DNA of 64,000 nt from Pseudopyrenochaeta lycopersici (taxonomy: Eukaryota > Ascomycota > Dothideomycetes > Pleosporales > Pseudopyrenochaetaceae), in the NCBI GenBank assembly GCA_003313425.1, contig NHZP01000020.1, positions 930,001-994,000 of the forward strand, in the 5' to 3' direction. Below the pieces are notes generated by a model. The model did no database searches, was not told the DNA's origin, and saw only the letters and a program-made list of their open reading frames with translations. Made by a program: the position numbers and the translations under genes. Shown here piece after piece: positions 35,864 to 47,449 of this stretch (positions are counted from its first letter, which is position 1; each line of letters starts with the position of its first letter).

Positions 35864-36351
35864 ACTAGGCTTTAGCCTTTTACACGACACGCCACCATAG
35901 CCGAGAAGACTGCCCCATCTCCACTAGATAGAGACGAAAATTTATGGCGTCGCGCTGAAGGCTGGTTTAGGGTTCACGCATCAACACAGTAGAATGGGTC
36001 ATCTCCTCAGCACCTTTCTTCAGTTAATCGATAGCCTCAATGATAGAAGTAGGTGATGAGCTCTTGTGCCGTCGAATCCGATCGCGAAGAACAGTTGACT
36101 GAGCATCAAGTTCGCGTACATTGTTTAGTTTTCTAGCCTCCTAGGAGCTCTCCTCTATTGAAGGAGGTGTAGGCGTGCAAAGCTTTACATGACATGCGTC
36201 TGGCTGTAGAGGGACCAGGCGAGCACCTTAAGAAGCTGCTGAGATGTTGACCTTGGTAAGTGACTTAAGGTTGTAAGGTCGATCTTGGGCGCATCGCTCC
36301 TGATGGTACAATAGCATTGCAGGCATACGAAGTGGTCGACATGAGCAGATT

Positions 36352-36386
36352 GGGGGTAGGGGAGGGGGGCGTGGGGGTAGGGGGGG
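36352..36386 (+). other. G-run cluster, possible G-quadruplex
   Basis: Five G-runs of 4-7 separated by 1-3 bases (GGGGGTAGGGGAGGGGGG, then CGTGGGGGTAGGGGGGG) fit the quadruplex pattern. They are followed at once by two tandem copies of GGTTCCACCTGTTATTACC (36384-36421). Confidence 0.6.
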
Positions 36387-36930
36387 TTCCACCTGTTATT
36401 ACCGGTTCCACCTGTTATTACCATTATGGGCCGAGAGTAATCACAACAGAAACGGCAGCTTCCGTGAGAGTATTCTCCGAGTCAGTGCGTTTACTGGGCT
36501 GTAGCCGCCTCTGGCTCGCTGACAAAGAAATTACTGGGACAAGTTTAGAGTTTTGAGGCTTTATTCAGCAGTGATTGCTCAACAAGCCTAAGGAGTAGTT
36601 GAACCTTACTGCGTAAGGCTCACACCTAATTTCCCCAATCCGGCTTAGTCAACTCTGAATAGGTGTTTTGTAATGAAGCTGATAAGTAGAGAAAGTTCTG
36701 ATTAGTAGAGTTACTCGGCAGGGTTGACAGTTTTCTGCTGTAGAATCCCCTAGGAGGTACAGCCACCTTGGGTTAGTTAACAGGCCATAAAAATTATCTG
36801 GCGGGTTACAATAAGGGGAGAAAACTAGTCTAGATCAAGTAGATAGTTCAGGAAGAAACGATGATCATGAAGCTTTCTCTACGGAAAAGTCCGAAGCCAC
36901 GATTTCATGCAAAATAATTCGTTATATATT

Positions 36931-39900
36931 TCTATTTTCTTCTTCCCTATCTAAATATCTGCGTCCTGAGTCAGACTGCACAACCAGTTATCATTAAAAT
37001 TGGCTATTTCGCCTCGACCTTTAAAATAGAACTCTCGTTACTATGCATTCCGATCCTCCTTCTGGCTTCTGTAGCTACGGTACTTAAGCTACTAATATAT
37101 AAAACACTCTTAACGTCGCAAAAGCCTAGCGTTCTTGCAGTTATATTTTATAATCCTAACTTAGTCGTAAATCTTTAGACTCCGCAAATACTCCTTAATG
37201 ATACTAATCTTGTTTAACGCCTTTAAAATAATAATAAAACTAAAGCCGTAGTATTTAATAGTAACTATCCTAAGTCTTTTATAGTATATGCAGACTTAGG
37301 GGGATTGGAACTGTTTAGTAGGCAGCATAGAGAAGACTCCAGTCTATTAAGCCTCTAAAGGCTAATCTCGCAATTTATATTCTAGGTCCTACATTTAGTA
37401 GCCGCATAGTAGAAATCTTATATAACATAACAAATCTGTAATAAGCAACAATTAGTACTATAGAAGGTCGCGCACGTAGTACAGGCAATAAATTACTTAT
37501 CTCTATTAATATACGCTTTACAACTAAAGCTAACTCTATATTTAGGTAACTAGAGGTAGAGCCAAGTATAGTTCTTAGGGGAGGCAGAAGTTAATATCTA
37601 TTATAACTTATTAGACGTAGTCGCGCTATAGAATATATTCTAAGCTTAGAAGACATTAATACTAAGAAAACTAAGAAGATAGGCTAGATTAATAAAGCTT
37701 TTAATAGCTTAGAGGTGATATATATATATATTAATAATATTACTTTACGCTTAGCTTTATTTCTTTTAGAAGCTATTAGTACTACAAAGTAATCTATTAA
37801 CTTTATAATATATCTATTACTTAAAGATACTTTATAAGATTTAAATACCTTCTTACGCTTACTATCTAATCCTAGCGTATATACTACACTTACTAGGATA
37901 CTAGAAGTATTAGGAAATATAACTAAGTTTAACTAAGAGCTGTCTCTAGGGGCTTTCCTTCTAAAATTATACCTCTAGGAAGTTACAGAGCTCTAGGCCT
38001 ACAAGAGTTGCACGTGTATTAAGACTTAGCTTACTAAAGTCGTACTTTCTTTCTAATATAGAGTTATATCTATAGCAGATTTTATAATACGGGATTTTAA
38101 TTTTTATACTTTATGTATATATATTTAAACAAAATTAATTTTCTTACAAGTACACTTATAACAGCACGCACATATTAATTTAAACAAAGAAGGTAGTTAA
38201 ATCTTAGTGTTAGTTTAGTTTCTTTAGGAAGGTAGTATTATAATTAGAAGCGATCTCGTCTCCCTATATATAAATGCGCCTAGGCTCCTAGAGTAGTAGG
38301 GACTAGAAGGTTAATATAGCGAATAAGGAAAGCTTCCCTACTAGAAATAGAGTTGTTTCTCTAGCAGGTGATTAGTTATATACTTAAACACTAGATAATC
38401 TAAGAGAAACGTATTATAAATGTAAGTTAATGTAATGTTACATAATGTTATATTTCTCTCGATCCTTAACTTTCCGCGCGTTGTATGAACTTTTAGGTGA
38501 CTGTTATACACGGTTTCATATGTTTCTTAGAGGATCTTATAATTAATACAGTTCCTTAATCTTATTAGTATCTAAACTTTATTAAAGAAATTAAACACTA
38601 ATACATAATTTACTTGCCTAAGAACACCTTAAGCTAAGAAGTATATGCTTCAGGGAACTGAAAAAAGTGACTATAGCTAGAATCTAGATACACATGTAAT
38701 TAAGTATTTAGTATAGCCTGCCATATTAGAAAACTATTTATAGTAGGGCATATAATATCTGTATATCTATTTATAATAAGAACTAGCGCTGTAATTATTA
38801 CTAACTTATTATTATTTTTAGGATTAGATATAAACTTTCCTAACGCTAACTACTAAGTAGTTACACTAGTTCTGTCTAGAAAACTACTTAGTTCCTTATT
38901 TTTTATATTTTGCTTAGCACTTAGACGTCTAAACTAGTCTTAACACTTAGCTGCACTAGACTTAGAAGGTTAGAAGAATAAGAATAGGAATACCTCTACT
39001 ATAGGCTGCCTGCTAGAGCTAGCACCTTTAAGAACCTTAGGGCCTGCGAATATAACACCTTTACCCTAAGCTTACTATATACTAGTAAGAATAAGTTTAC
39101 AGACGAGCTGCGGGTAACTAAACCTAATACACTGCGTAACTATACTGCTAAGGGAGAACCTGTAAGACAGTCAACACGCATAGTTAAGATTGTCTTAGTT
39201 AAAGAAACTTAATTTAAAAGGAAATAGATAAAATAGTAGATACCTCTTACCTTTAGGGGAGAGGTGCTGCCTATATATAAGAGCTAGATTAGGCTAGTCC
39301 TAATCTAGTTATCTAGCTAGGTAAAAGGTAAGAGGTAACAGTTACCTTTCACCTGCGTCTAGTAACTTAGCAGGATTGTTACCTTTCACCTGCGTCTAGT
39401 AACTTAGCAGGATTGTTACCTTTTACCCGCGTCTAGTAACTTAGAAGGATTGAACCCTTTCACCTGCGTCTAGTAACCAAAAAGGATTGAACCCTACCAG
39501 AACCTAAGGAAATCTACCTTAGTAATGCTAATACTAGTAAGGAGCTTAGCTATAGTAGCCGCTATCTCGTAAATAGTCTCTTATACTACGCCTTCGCTAT
39601 ATCTAATTCTAGCGTTATTAATTAAAAGCACCTTGCGGCTCTAAATAATATAATTAAAAAGTATAAGGTCTATAACGTCTATAAACGCACAGAAGTACAG
39701 GAGATAGATAAGGGGAATAAGACTTAGCTTACTAAAGCGTTAGTAGGCTAGCTTAAGGCTGTCTATAGAGGCATATTTAGTTAGTGCTGTTTCGTAAGTT
39801 AATATAGTGTTTAAGGTGAGAGCTGTATAGAGTAGATGAATATGAACAGAAGAGTATTCGGGCACGATTTGTGGAATAAGATATAGAAGGTATCGTTTAA

Positions 39901-40226
39901 CAAGACATGAGCCCTTCGTCTTATAATTACCACACTATGAAGCTACTCCGGAGGCGGCTACGGGCTAATAACTGGTCCGGTTGCTAGAGACGCGCCGAGG
40001 TATAGTAATATTCTTAATGTCGCAGGCCAAGGTGTCATCTCAGGGAGCCTGAGGAAGAAACTGCGTTAGTAATCTTGCCATATAATCTAAGACGTGCGGG
40101 GTCAGGTTCACTAGACCAAGACACAACATACACACAATACAACTTTTCTGCTCATCATGAATTCTTCCTGATGCATCATCATCAGCACACCCAAGTGCGA
40201 CACTTAATCAAAATAAATACGTATCG
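36931..40226 (+). pseudogene. unrecognised RIP-affected region with plus-strand coding-like stretches
   Basis: Strong TpA bias, but no transposon domain or LTR pair was found. Reading through TAG/TAA, coding-like plus-strand stretches appear at about 37560-38100 (for example RRSRAIEYILSLEDINTKKT) and about 39040-39830 (for example LAALNNIIKKYKVYNVYKRT). A solo LTR at 39161-39499 splits the second stretch. It could be a duplicated cellular gene hit by RIP or an unknown element. From about 39840 to 40226 the composition is normal and no gene is seen. Confidence 0.35.
39161..39499. mobile_element. solo LTR, family with internal 37 bp repeats, copy 2 (339 bp)
   Basis: TGTAAGACAGTCAACACGC...GAACCCTACCA with a perfect duplication GAACC (39156-39160 and 39500-39504). 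It has four tandem units of about 37 bp, one more than the copy at 24519-24820, which accounts exactly for the length difference. More RIP-type changes than copy 1. Confidence 0.9.
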
Positions 40227-40228
40227 TA

Positions 40229-40629
40229 CTTCACAAGCGAACCGTTCTCACAAGCGAAACGTTCGGGCGTTTCCTCACCAAAAACGAGAAAACTTGCAGC
40301 ACAATATCTACGCAACCACACAAAAATAACTTCTTAAAACTCTACTGCTATATAAAATACGTACTTTAATTATATTGCGTTAATTTTAGCTAAATTAACT
40401 ACGTTGCTGCGGAGATTACTAAGTTAACGGTTTGTATTCTGCTTAAACTTCTACAGGTTAACAGCTGAGTTACAGAGAGAATTAATATTTATATTAAAGT
40501 ATTATCTTTATTATACATGTAATATAGAAGATCTAACAGTTTGTATATAATTATTGCGTAGTTGTAGAGACAGCGCTGTAAGTTTGCTCGTTTTTGGTGA
40601 GGAAACGCCCGAACGTTTCGCTTGTGAAG
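40229..40629. mobile_element. MITE with long TIRs, 401 bp
   Basis: CTTCACAAGCGAACCGTTC... and ...GAACGTTTCGCTTGTGAAG, with TA on both sides (40227-40228 and 40630-40631). The TIRs extend through GGGCGTTTCCTCACCAAAAACGAG. The left end contains a duplicated CACAAGCGAA unit. No ORF of note. Confidence 0.9.
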
Positions 40630-42354
40630 TACCGAGGCTTAACGTGTTCTACTACCTAATGCACGTCCCTACCTAATGCACGCGGTTTTTAAGAACACTT
40701 AAATCCTTCTATCTTCCTATCTAAATAAGCTATACTTCTAAAATTTAGTATATAAATTTCTAAAGTATTAGTAATAATTTAAAAGAATAATTATTAAAAT
40801 TAAGCTAGTATTAAAAGAGTTATATAAGTTTAAAGTTATAGCTTAAAAAGAGCTAAAATACCTAATTATATAATATTTATAAGTATTATAACTATAAAAT
40901 TTTAAATACTTATTATAATAGCTAATAAAATTAATATATTAAATTATTTAGAATTAAAAGCATATTAACGTGAGTGGTAAGCGAAACGCCTACCCTACTA
41001 AGCTTTATAACTTTGCACGTTAACAACTTAATCTTATAAAAAGCTACTATAGCTTATAGTATCTTAAATTAATCCTCTACTTCTACTATATCTTTCTTAC
41101 ATGTGCGCTTATTATATTCTACCTCTCTATAAGTTTTATAGCGTTAGATACGCCTTATACTAGCACCTATTTAAGCCCTCTCTATACGCCTCTCTACCTT
41201 AAGTTAGGTATTAACGTCTCTCTAAGTAATTAAGTCCTCTCCCTCCTCTTTTAATAGAGTCTCTCTTTACTAGATCTACTTTTTCTTACGCTTTTTCTGC
41301 TTAGAAGCAGCTCTATTTACCTCCTTAAGACTAGCTACTCTAGCTTCTAGTAATATATATAAGTATACCTTTAATATTAATCTCTTTTTAACTTATAATA
41401 CTATCTTAATAATAGAATTAGGAGAGGAACTCTTATAGTTATAAATCCTCTTTATAATTAGTATTATTTAAGCCTTTATCTTTAAAGCGTTACTAGGTAT
41501 TTTAGGGTGCTAAGAGGTAGGCCCTAGTAGAGGTAGTATAAGCGTATAATGCTTTACCTTAAGCTTTAATAGTACTACCTTTAGGCTGTGTAGGACTAGG
41601 CTAGTTACTTAGAAGCTAGATAGAATATTCTACTATAAGAACGAGGTCTTAAATACCTCCTTAAAGGAAGCTAGGAATGCTTTTTTATTAATATAGGTAA
41701 TATAACTATCTACTAAGACTCTAATCTCTCGCTAGTATACTTACTTTAATAGCGTAAAGTAGCCTATATTAAGTAGCTACAGGATATAAGATAAATAGGA
41801 AGGTATATAGAGGGTAATTATCTTATTCTCCTTATATAGATCCTAGAAGGTAAGTAAATTATAGCTCTTATAGCTATTAATTACTAGTAGCTAGTAACTA
41901 CTTACTATCTAGGCTACTATATACTAGATAAAGTACTATAGCTAGGCTAGACTAAGTTTATTATTAGTCTAGCTATTCTTACTAAGGCCTATACGCTAGC
42001 CCTTATATAGATTAGGTAACTAGGACTTATTATAGTTCTTAGCTTTAAAGGTAATAAAGGGTAAAATTGTCTAGCTTATAGTGTTAATACTCGTAATTAA
42101 CGTTACCTACTTGAGTTACTAGAAAATATCTCTAGTAGTTAAGTACGTCTCTTAGACGCAGTTACTACCTTAACAGACCCTCCTACGCCTATAGTAAAGC
42201 TAGTCTTGTTAAAGTTATAGGTATCTTTATCTAGGACGCTATACTTAGCTTTAATATTACGTATAAGGTTAAACTAGGAGCTAATAATAGCTAGATTGCT
42301 GTATAGGACTCTCTAGTAGTCGCGTAGCCTACTTAGATAGGATTTAATCTTGGG

Positions 42355-42828
42355 TAGGGTAGCAAATGGGTTACGGGTACCCGCTATGGGTATAGGTTGG
42401 GTATAGGGTTATAGATAAGTAGGTTGGGTTTGGGGTTGGGTCGCACGGACTATGGGTATAGGTTGGGGTTGGGTCGCACGGACTCTAGGTTGGGTTAAGG
42501 CTAAGGTTATGCAGGTATAGCTTTAGGTTTGGTTACGGGTACCCACTAGGGTTGCTTAGTAATCATAATAATTTACTATAATTAGTAGCATAACTAGCTA
42601 TTTTAGATACATATTAGTTAGTATTAGACCTAATATAAAAAAGACGTGATTAGTTAGACCTAGACGTACCCGAGGCTGATAATCCTAACCCTAACCTCAA
42701 CCTATTCATAGTAACCTCAACCTATACCTATTACTAGCGTATAAAGATTAGGTATAGAGCTGGGTTGGGTACGGGTCTTATGTAATCAAACCCAACCCAA
42801 CCCCAACCTATACCCATTTGCCACCCTA
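42355..42828. mobile_element. hAT-type MITE with GGGTT-rich interior (474 bp)
   Basis: TAGGGTAGCAAATGGGT at the left and ACCCATTTGCCACCCTA at the right are inverted repeats of the form known from hAT ends. The 8 bp flanks ATCTTGGG (42347-42354) and ATCTTAGG (42829-42836) differ by one G-to-A change, consistent with a target duplication later hit by RIP. The interior is repeats of GGGTATAGGTTGGG-like units with two copies of GGGTCGCACGGACT. Confidence 0.85.
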
Positions 42829-42878
42829 ATCTTAGGCTTATAAGAGACGAAGTTTCTAGCCTATTTTTCTCTTAGTTA

Positions 42879-43244
42879 TTGTGGAGGAAAAAGGGAGAGC
42901 TTGGCAACAGTTACCTAGGTGATCTATGAGATGGACCACTGTTTTATCTAGGAGGCTTAAGGAGAGCCAGCTATATAGGAGAACTGAGCACGGCCTATTA
43001 CAGGGGCCATTATACGGTAGGAGCGTGAGCAGCGTGTACGCCTGCGTGAGCGCGTACGTGCTCGCGCACGTGATCGCGCACGTGAGTCTACCTTCAGGTG
43101 TCTCCTGCGTGAGCTTGCCCATCAGCTTGCACGTGAGCGCGCCCGTGAATGCACACATAAGTACGTGTCTCTCCAGGGTAAGCTCCTACGTCAGCGCGCA
43201 CGTGAGCCTACCGTACCCCAGGTAACAGCGCGTTGTTTGCAACA
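42879..43244 (-). mobile_element. CACGTG-rich short element, copy 3
   Basis: Reverse-oriented copy of 6864-7239, from TTGTGGAGGAAAAAGG to GTTTGCAACA. The flanks CTTAGTTA and CTTAGCTA (8 bp, one C/T difference) look like a target duplication, which would suggest a hAT-type element. The other copies do not show one. Confidence 0.8.
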
Positions 43245-43943
43245 CTTAGCTACTACTATAAGTAGCTAGTAACTAATTTGCTATCTTATAGAGATAAGAT
43301 AGTATAAGGGCAAATCTTTGCGCGTCTAGTTTCCTTATATATTAGATAATCACGTCTTCCTTATACCTATTAAGCTTTAATAAGTTAGGTTAGCTATTAT
43401 ATTATAAAAGCTTTCTAGCGCGTTAGTTATAGAGAGTCCTTCTAGGAACGTTATAGACTACTACAGCTTATTAATTACTTAATATCGCGTCATTTTTATT
43501 ACTTAGATAGCTAAGATAATTCTATCCTTATAAGAGAGTAATTTAATATTAAGTTATTAAGATATTATAGTTAAAGGTAGAAGGAGGTGTAGTCTTAGCA
43601 AGAGTAGGCATTTCGCTTATCTAGGCGTTTTGCTTGCCGCTTACGTTACTATAAAGTTATATAGCTTTTTATAGTTACTTTTTTAAACTTAAAAAATAAT
43701 CAAAAAAGTTACTATATAAGTTATTTATATAGCTTTATAGTTCTAAAGTACTTTAATTATACAACAATTTTACTATTATACTAAAATATATATTTTCATA
43801 CTATAGTATATAAGAATATAAGCTATTTTATAGTAACATTTTAAAATAATAATAAAAAGCTTATATTATTATATACTGTAGTAAGAAAGTATATATTTTA
43901 ATATAATAGTAAAATAATTATATAAATAAGTTAAGTTAATACT

Positions 43944-44310
43944 TGTTGCAAACAACGCGCTGTGACCTGGGGTACGGTAGGCTCACGTGCGCGCTGACGT
44001 AGGAGCTTACCCTGGAGAGACACGTACTTCTGTGTGCATTCAAGGGCGCGCTCACGTGCAAGCTGATGGGCAAGCTCACGCAGGAGACACCTGAAGGTAG
44101 ACTCACGTGCGCGATCACGTGCGCGAGCACGTACGCGCTCACGCAGGCGTACACGCTGCTCACGCTCCTACCGTATAATGGCCCCTGTAATAGGCCGTGC
44201 TCAGCTCTCCTTTATATAGCTGGCTCTCCTAAAGCCTCCTAGACAAAACAGTGGTCCATCTTATAGATCACCTAGGTAACTGTTACCAAGCTCTCCCTTT
44301 TTCCTCCACA
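43944..44310 (+). mobile_element. CACGTG-rich short element, copy 2
   Basis: Forward copy, TGTTGCAAACAACGCGC...TTCCTCCACA, with the CACGTG/ACGTGCGCG run in the middle. No clean target duplication. Confidence 0.8.
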
Positions 44311-44588
44311 GCTCTTAAGGTAGCTTATAGCTAATTATAGCTTATTACTTTACTTAGCTTAATAGTCCTTAATATCTTTAACTATAGGAAACTAAGCGTT
44401 AAACTAGTATATACCTCTAAATTTAGCTATAAAGGCCGCGTTATTCTTAAATACCTAAGCAGCTATACTAACTAGGTTAAGGAGTTTATTAACGTATAAG
44501 CTATAAGAGATTATCTACTTGGTTACTATATATTTCTAAATATATAATAGTTACTTAACTAGTTCCTTATAGAAGTCTTTAAACATAG
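44311..44588. other. RIP-mutated sequence of unknown origin
   Basis: TpA-rich, no open frame. A minus-strand stretch reading NNAAFIAKFRGIY suggests transposase-like coding but is too short to assign. Confidence 0.3.
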
Positions 44589-45219
44589 TGTAATAGGCTG
44601 CGCCCTTTAAGTAGGAGAGGCTTCGCTACTATCGCACAGGGAAGGAACTCCTTAATCTCCTCTGCCCCCTTTTCTTATTAGCTCGTATAAGTTAGTAGCT
44701 AGAGGAGCATATTCCTTTTTACTTATACGAATATATATATATATCTGTTACGATCCTAGGAATGAGGGGACGCGCAGCTTAAAAAGGGCTCACTCGTGGC
44801 CTGGGGCTATGACGCATGTGCTAGCCCAATAGGAACTAGTGTCCCAGGAAGCTTAGCGACGGCCCCCATGGGATTCTCTAGGACACCACGTGTATCCCAC
44901 AGATCCTATAGAATCCCAGGGAAACCTACGATAGGATTTATAGGATCCTATAGGACAACCTGTATATAGATTACTATAATAGGCCCCTATAGCTTAGTGT
45001 GTTTAATTTAATATTATACTCTACAGTATAGTAATAGCAATACTAATTATTCTTAACCCTTAGTACTCTTTATAGAAGCGCCCTCTTACTGTCTTAGTAT
45101 TAAACTCCCCCCCTTCCATCTAGTCCCTCACTCTATCCCAGAGAACTAACCTTGCAATCTCATTAGCTATCCTCACTAATAGCTTTTAAGATTCTTTACA
45201 CTTTGAACACCCTTAAGAT

Positions 45220-47000
45220 AAGTGACACTGAGATAGAAACCACAAACTACTATACTACTAGGCTAGGCAACGCTGTCGCTAAACTAGACCTCTTCTATGG
45301 AGATTAATTTAAGCTCGAAGCATAGCTACTTTAGTTCAACCTATTCTTTAAGTTTAATGCGACTACTATAGATAACGACGACTAAGCAGTACTTATAATA
45401 AGCTACATAAGGGGCGAGGCTGCTAAATAGGTGAAGCCTTATTTAGTTAAGTACTTAGCTAAAGGAACTAAACTAGAGGAGCTAATTAAGATATCCGAAG
45501 ACACAGGAGAATTTAAGACACGCATGCAACAAGCGTTTAGACTGCTAAACGAAACTACTATTACAGAACGTAAAATCTAGAACATACGATAAACTTAGTC
45601 TACAGCTAATTATGCTAACAAGTTTTTAGGGTATGCTAGACAAACTAACTAGAACGACGACACCCTAAAAACTATGTATAAATAAGGCCTAAAAGCAGAC
45701 GTCTAGACTAAACTAATACGCTCTAGCATAGGCATTAACACGCTAGACGACCTAATTAACAAAACTATCTAACTAGATATAGAACTCTATAAGCTCTGTA
45801 TGCGACTTAGAGGACGACTACTAGGATAAACAAAAGAAGACAAGAAACTCTAGAAGGATTATCGCAATAAGCTAAATAATAGTTGCCTACGCTACTAGTA
45901 TTAGCTATAAGGAGTACCTAAGCAGTACATATCTAGAGGCCCTAAGGCAATATATCTAGATAACCTTAATAAGGAAAAGTTAAGTAAGGGCGGGAAGAAA
46001 AAAGAAATAACTTGCTTTAACTGTAACAAGAAAGGCTATATAGCTAAGGACTATAGATAAAAGAATAAGGTAACCCCCTAGATTAATATAATAGTCGTAA
46101 AAGAAGATAACAACAACGAAATATAGGAAGTCGTCGCAACCTAAGAGGAAGAGGCTTAAGACGTAGAGGCGCTACAGCTACCTCTCCTAGAACCTACTAA
46201 GAAAGGGATTCTAGGAACCTAGTATAGCGACGAGGAAGAGGAGAGCAACAGCTCCCTATCTCTAGTCTACGAAGATGCTAAGGAAGACCTTAATAATACT
46301 ATAGTGCTTCTAACTAAAGATTAAAAAAGGGAAAACTTTCAGAACTAGCATTAACTAGGAACCCTGAGGCTAACAACGCCTATAGAGGCAGAAAAAGACA
46401 TTATAGAACTTAACCGCTACTTATACGCATAACACATACACAAGGCACAGTATATTAATACGTTAACCCTAGAAGAATAGGAAGCAGCTATAAAATAAGG
46501 AATAAGTACGATTATCCTAGCTAAATAAGCGATGCAAGACATGTTGCAGGAATATTACAACTACCCTAAACATTATACGAAGGCAACACAAGAATAGGCA
46601 GAAAAAGCTAAGGAAGTATAGTAACCTGCAAGCGTTAGGGACGCACTATAGAAACTTCGACGAGCTAGACAGACATAGGCACTAGAACCCCTAGTAGTTA
46701 AGACCCCTAAATACGTATTACGACACTAAATAATGCTACTATTAATACGGGAAGACACCTTCTACGTACCTAACACTTAAGACCTAGTATAATAAGGGTA
46801 CCTTTAAGTTAACTCCTATAGCGAGATCGTACTTATAGACAGTAAGAAACAAGATATCTACACCTAGCTTAAATAATAAATGCATTAGGAAGATAATAAA
46901 GAGAACGTTAACCCTAACTAGCTACTTACAGAGGAAGAAGCTAGGAACTATTACGAGCGCGCAGAAGCAGCTTAAACCCTATATACTATGCGCAAAGGAC
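45220..47000 (+). pseudogene. Gypsy-1 gag
   Basis: A RIP-degraded gag with many TAG/TAA codons. An N-terminal helical gag domain is recognisable around 45290-45560, and the zinc knuckle lies at 46011-46053. There TCFNCNKKG is intact but the conserved His and last Cys are both Tyr (CAT/TGT to TAT). A Glu-rich tail follows. Structural protein of the particle in life; inactive here. Confidence 0.7.
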
Positions 47001-47449
47001 TATAGAAACTAGTACTAGACTACTTAATAGATCCACGTAATAGGCGATATAGTGTTATCTACTAGTCTTTCTATACTATAGACCTATGCGCTATACACTA
47101 CTTAAGTAAGACGGAACAGAGATACTTCCCTTACTTATTTTACTAATGCAAATACTAATAGTATAACTATCCTAAAGTTAAATGCGATAACTATCTGTAG
47201 GATAAGAGGACTATCCTCTATTTCCTAGGAAACAACGACCCTGCGGCTACTATAGTAATGCAGCTAGTCTTTAATAGAGAGTGCAATCAGCGATAATAGC
47301 AAACGTGCCTTAACTCTAACTGCCTTAAGTATAAAGATATTAAGATACTAAACAGGTATTAGGAGGAGCCTTTTTTAGAGTCGCGCCTACTAATAGGCAA
47401 GAATCACGAACCTTATGTGTAACAGGCGCATAAGGACTCCTTAAGCTAA

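Larger units (their letters stand above)
35580..36930. other. unique island right of the hAT element, no gene recognised
   Basis: Normal composition, probably the original continuation of the effector island before the hAT insertion. It contains a candidate solo LTR, a G-rich run and a short tandem repeat (listed separately). Predicted ORFs around 36185-36556 overlap each other on both strands and show no motif. Confidence 0.5.
40968..43646 (-). mobile_element. pogo-D: RIP-degraded pogo/Fot1 element
   Basis: TIRs are ACGTGAGTGGTAAGCGAAACGCC... and ...GGCGTTTTGCTTGCCGCTTACGT, with TA on both sides (40966-40967 and 43647-43648). The minus strand encodes a Fot1-type transposase: catalytic-core remnants with PSYLSYIL and LLNIGYF near 41800, then INKKAFLASFKEVFKTSF near 41670, and a C-terminal knuckle near 41110 with one Cys and the His altered. 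A hAT-type MITE (42355-42828) and a CACGTG-rich element (42879-43244) are nested inside. Non-functional. Confidence 0.85.
40642..43943. mobile_element. pogo-type MITE fragment split by pogo-D
   Basis: The left end ACGTGTTCTACTACCTAATGC follows TA (40640-40641) and is repeated at 56014. Sequence resumes after pogo-D at 43647 with ACTATAAAGTT, which also matches the 56014 copy (about 56339). AT-rich, no coding. The right TIR was not found in either copy; each runs into a CACGTG-rich element. Confidence 0.55.

Noticed and set aside
36185..36556. Overlapping ORFs on both strands
   Set aside because: They cross the G-rich run and tandem repeat, and neither shows a domain or start context.
40075..40329. 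84-codon plus-strand ORF
   Set aside because: Runs across the border of the 401 bp MITE into its TIR, with no motif.
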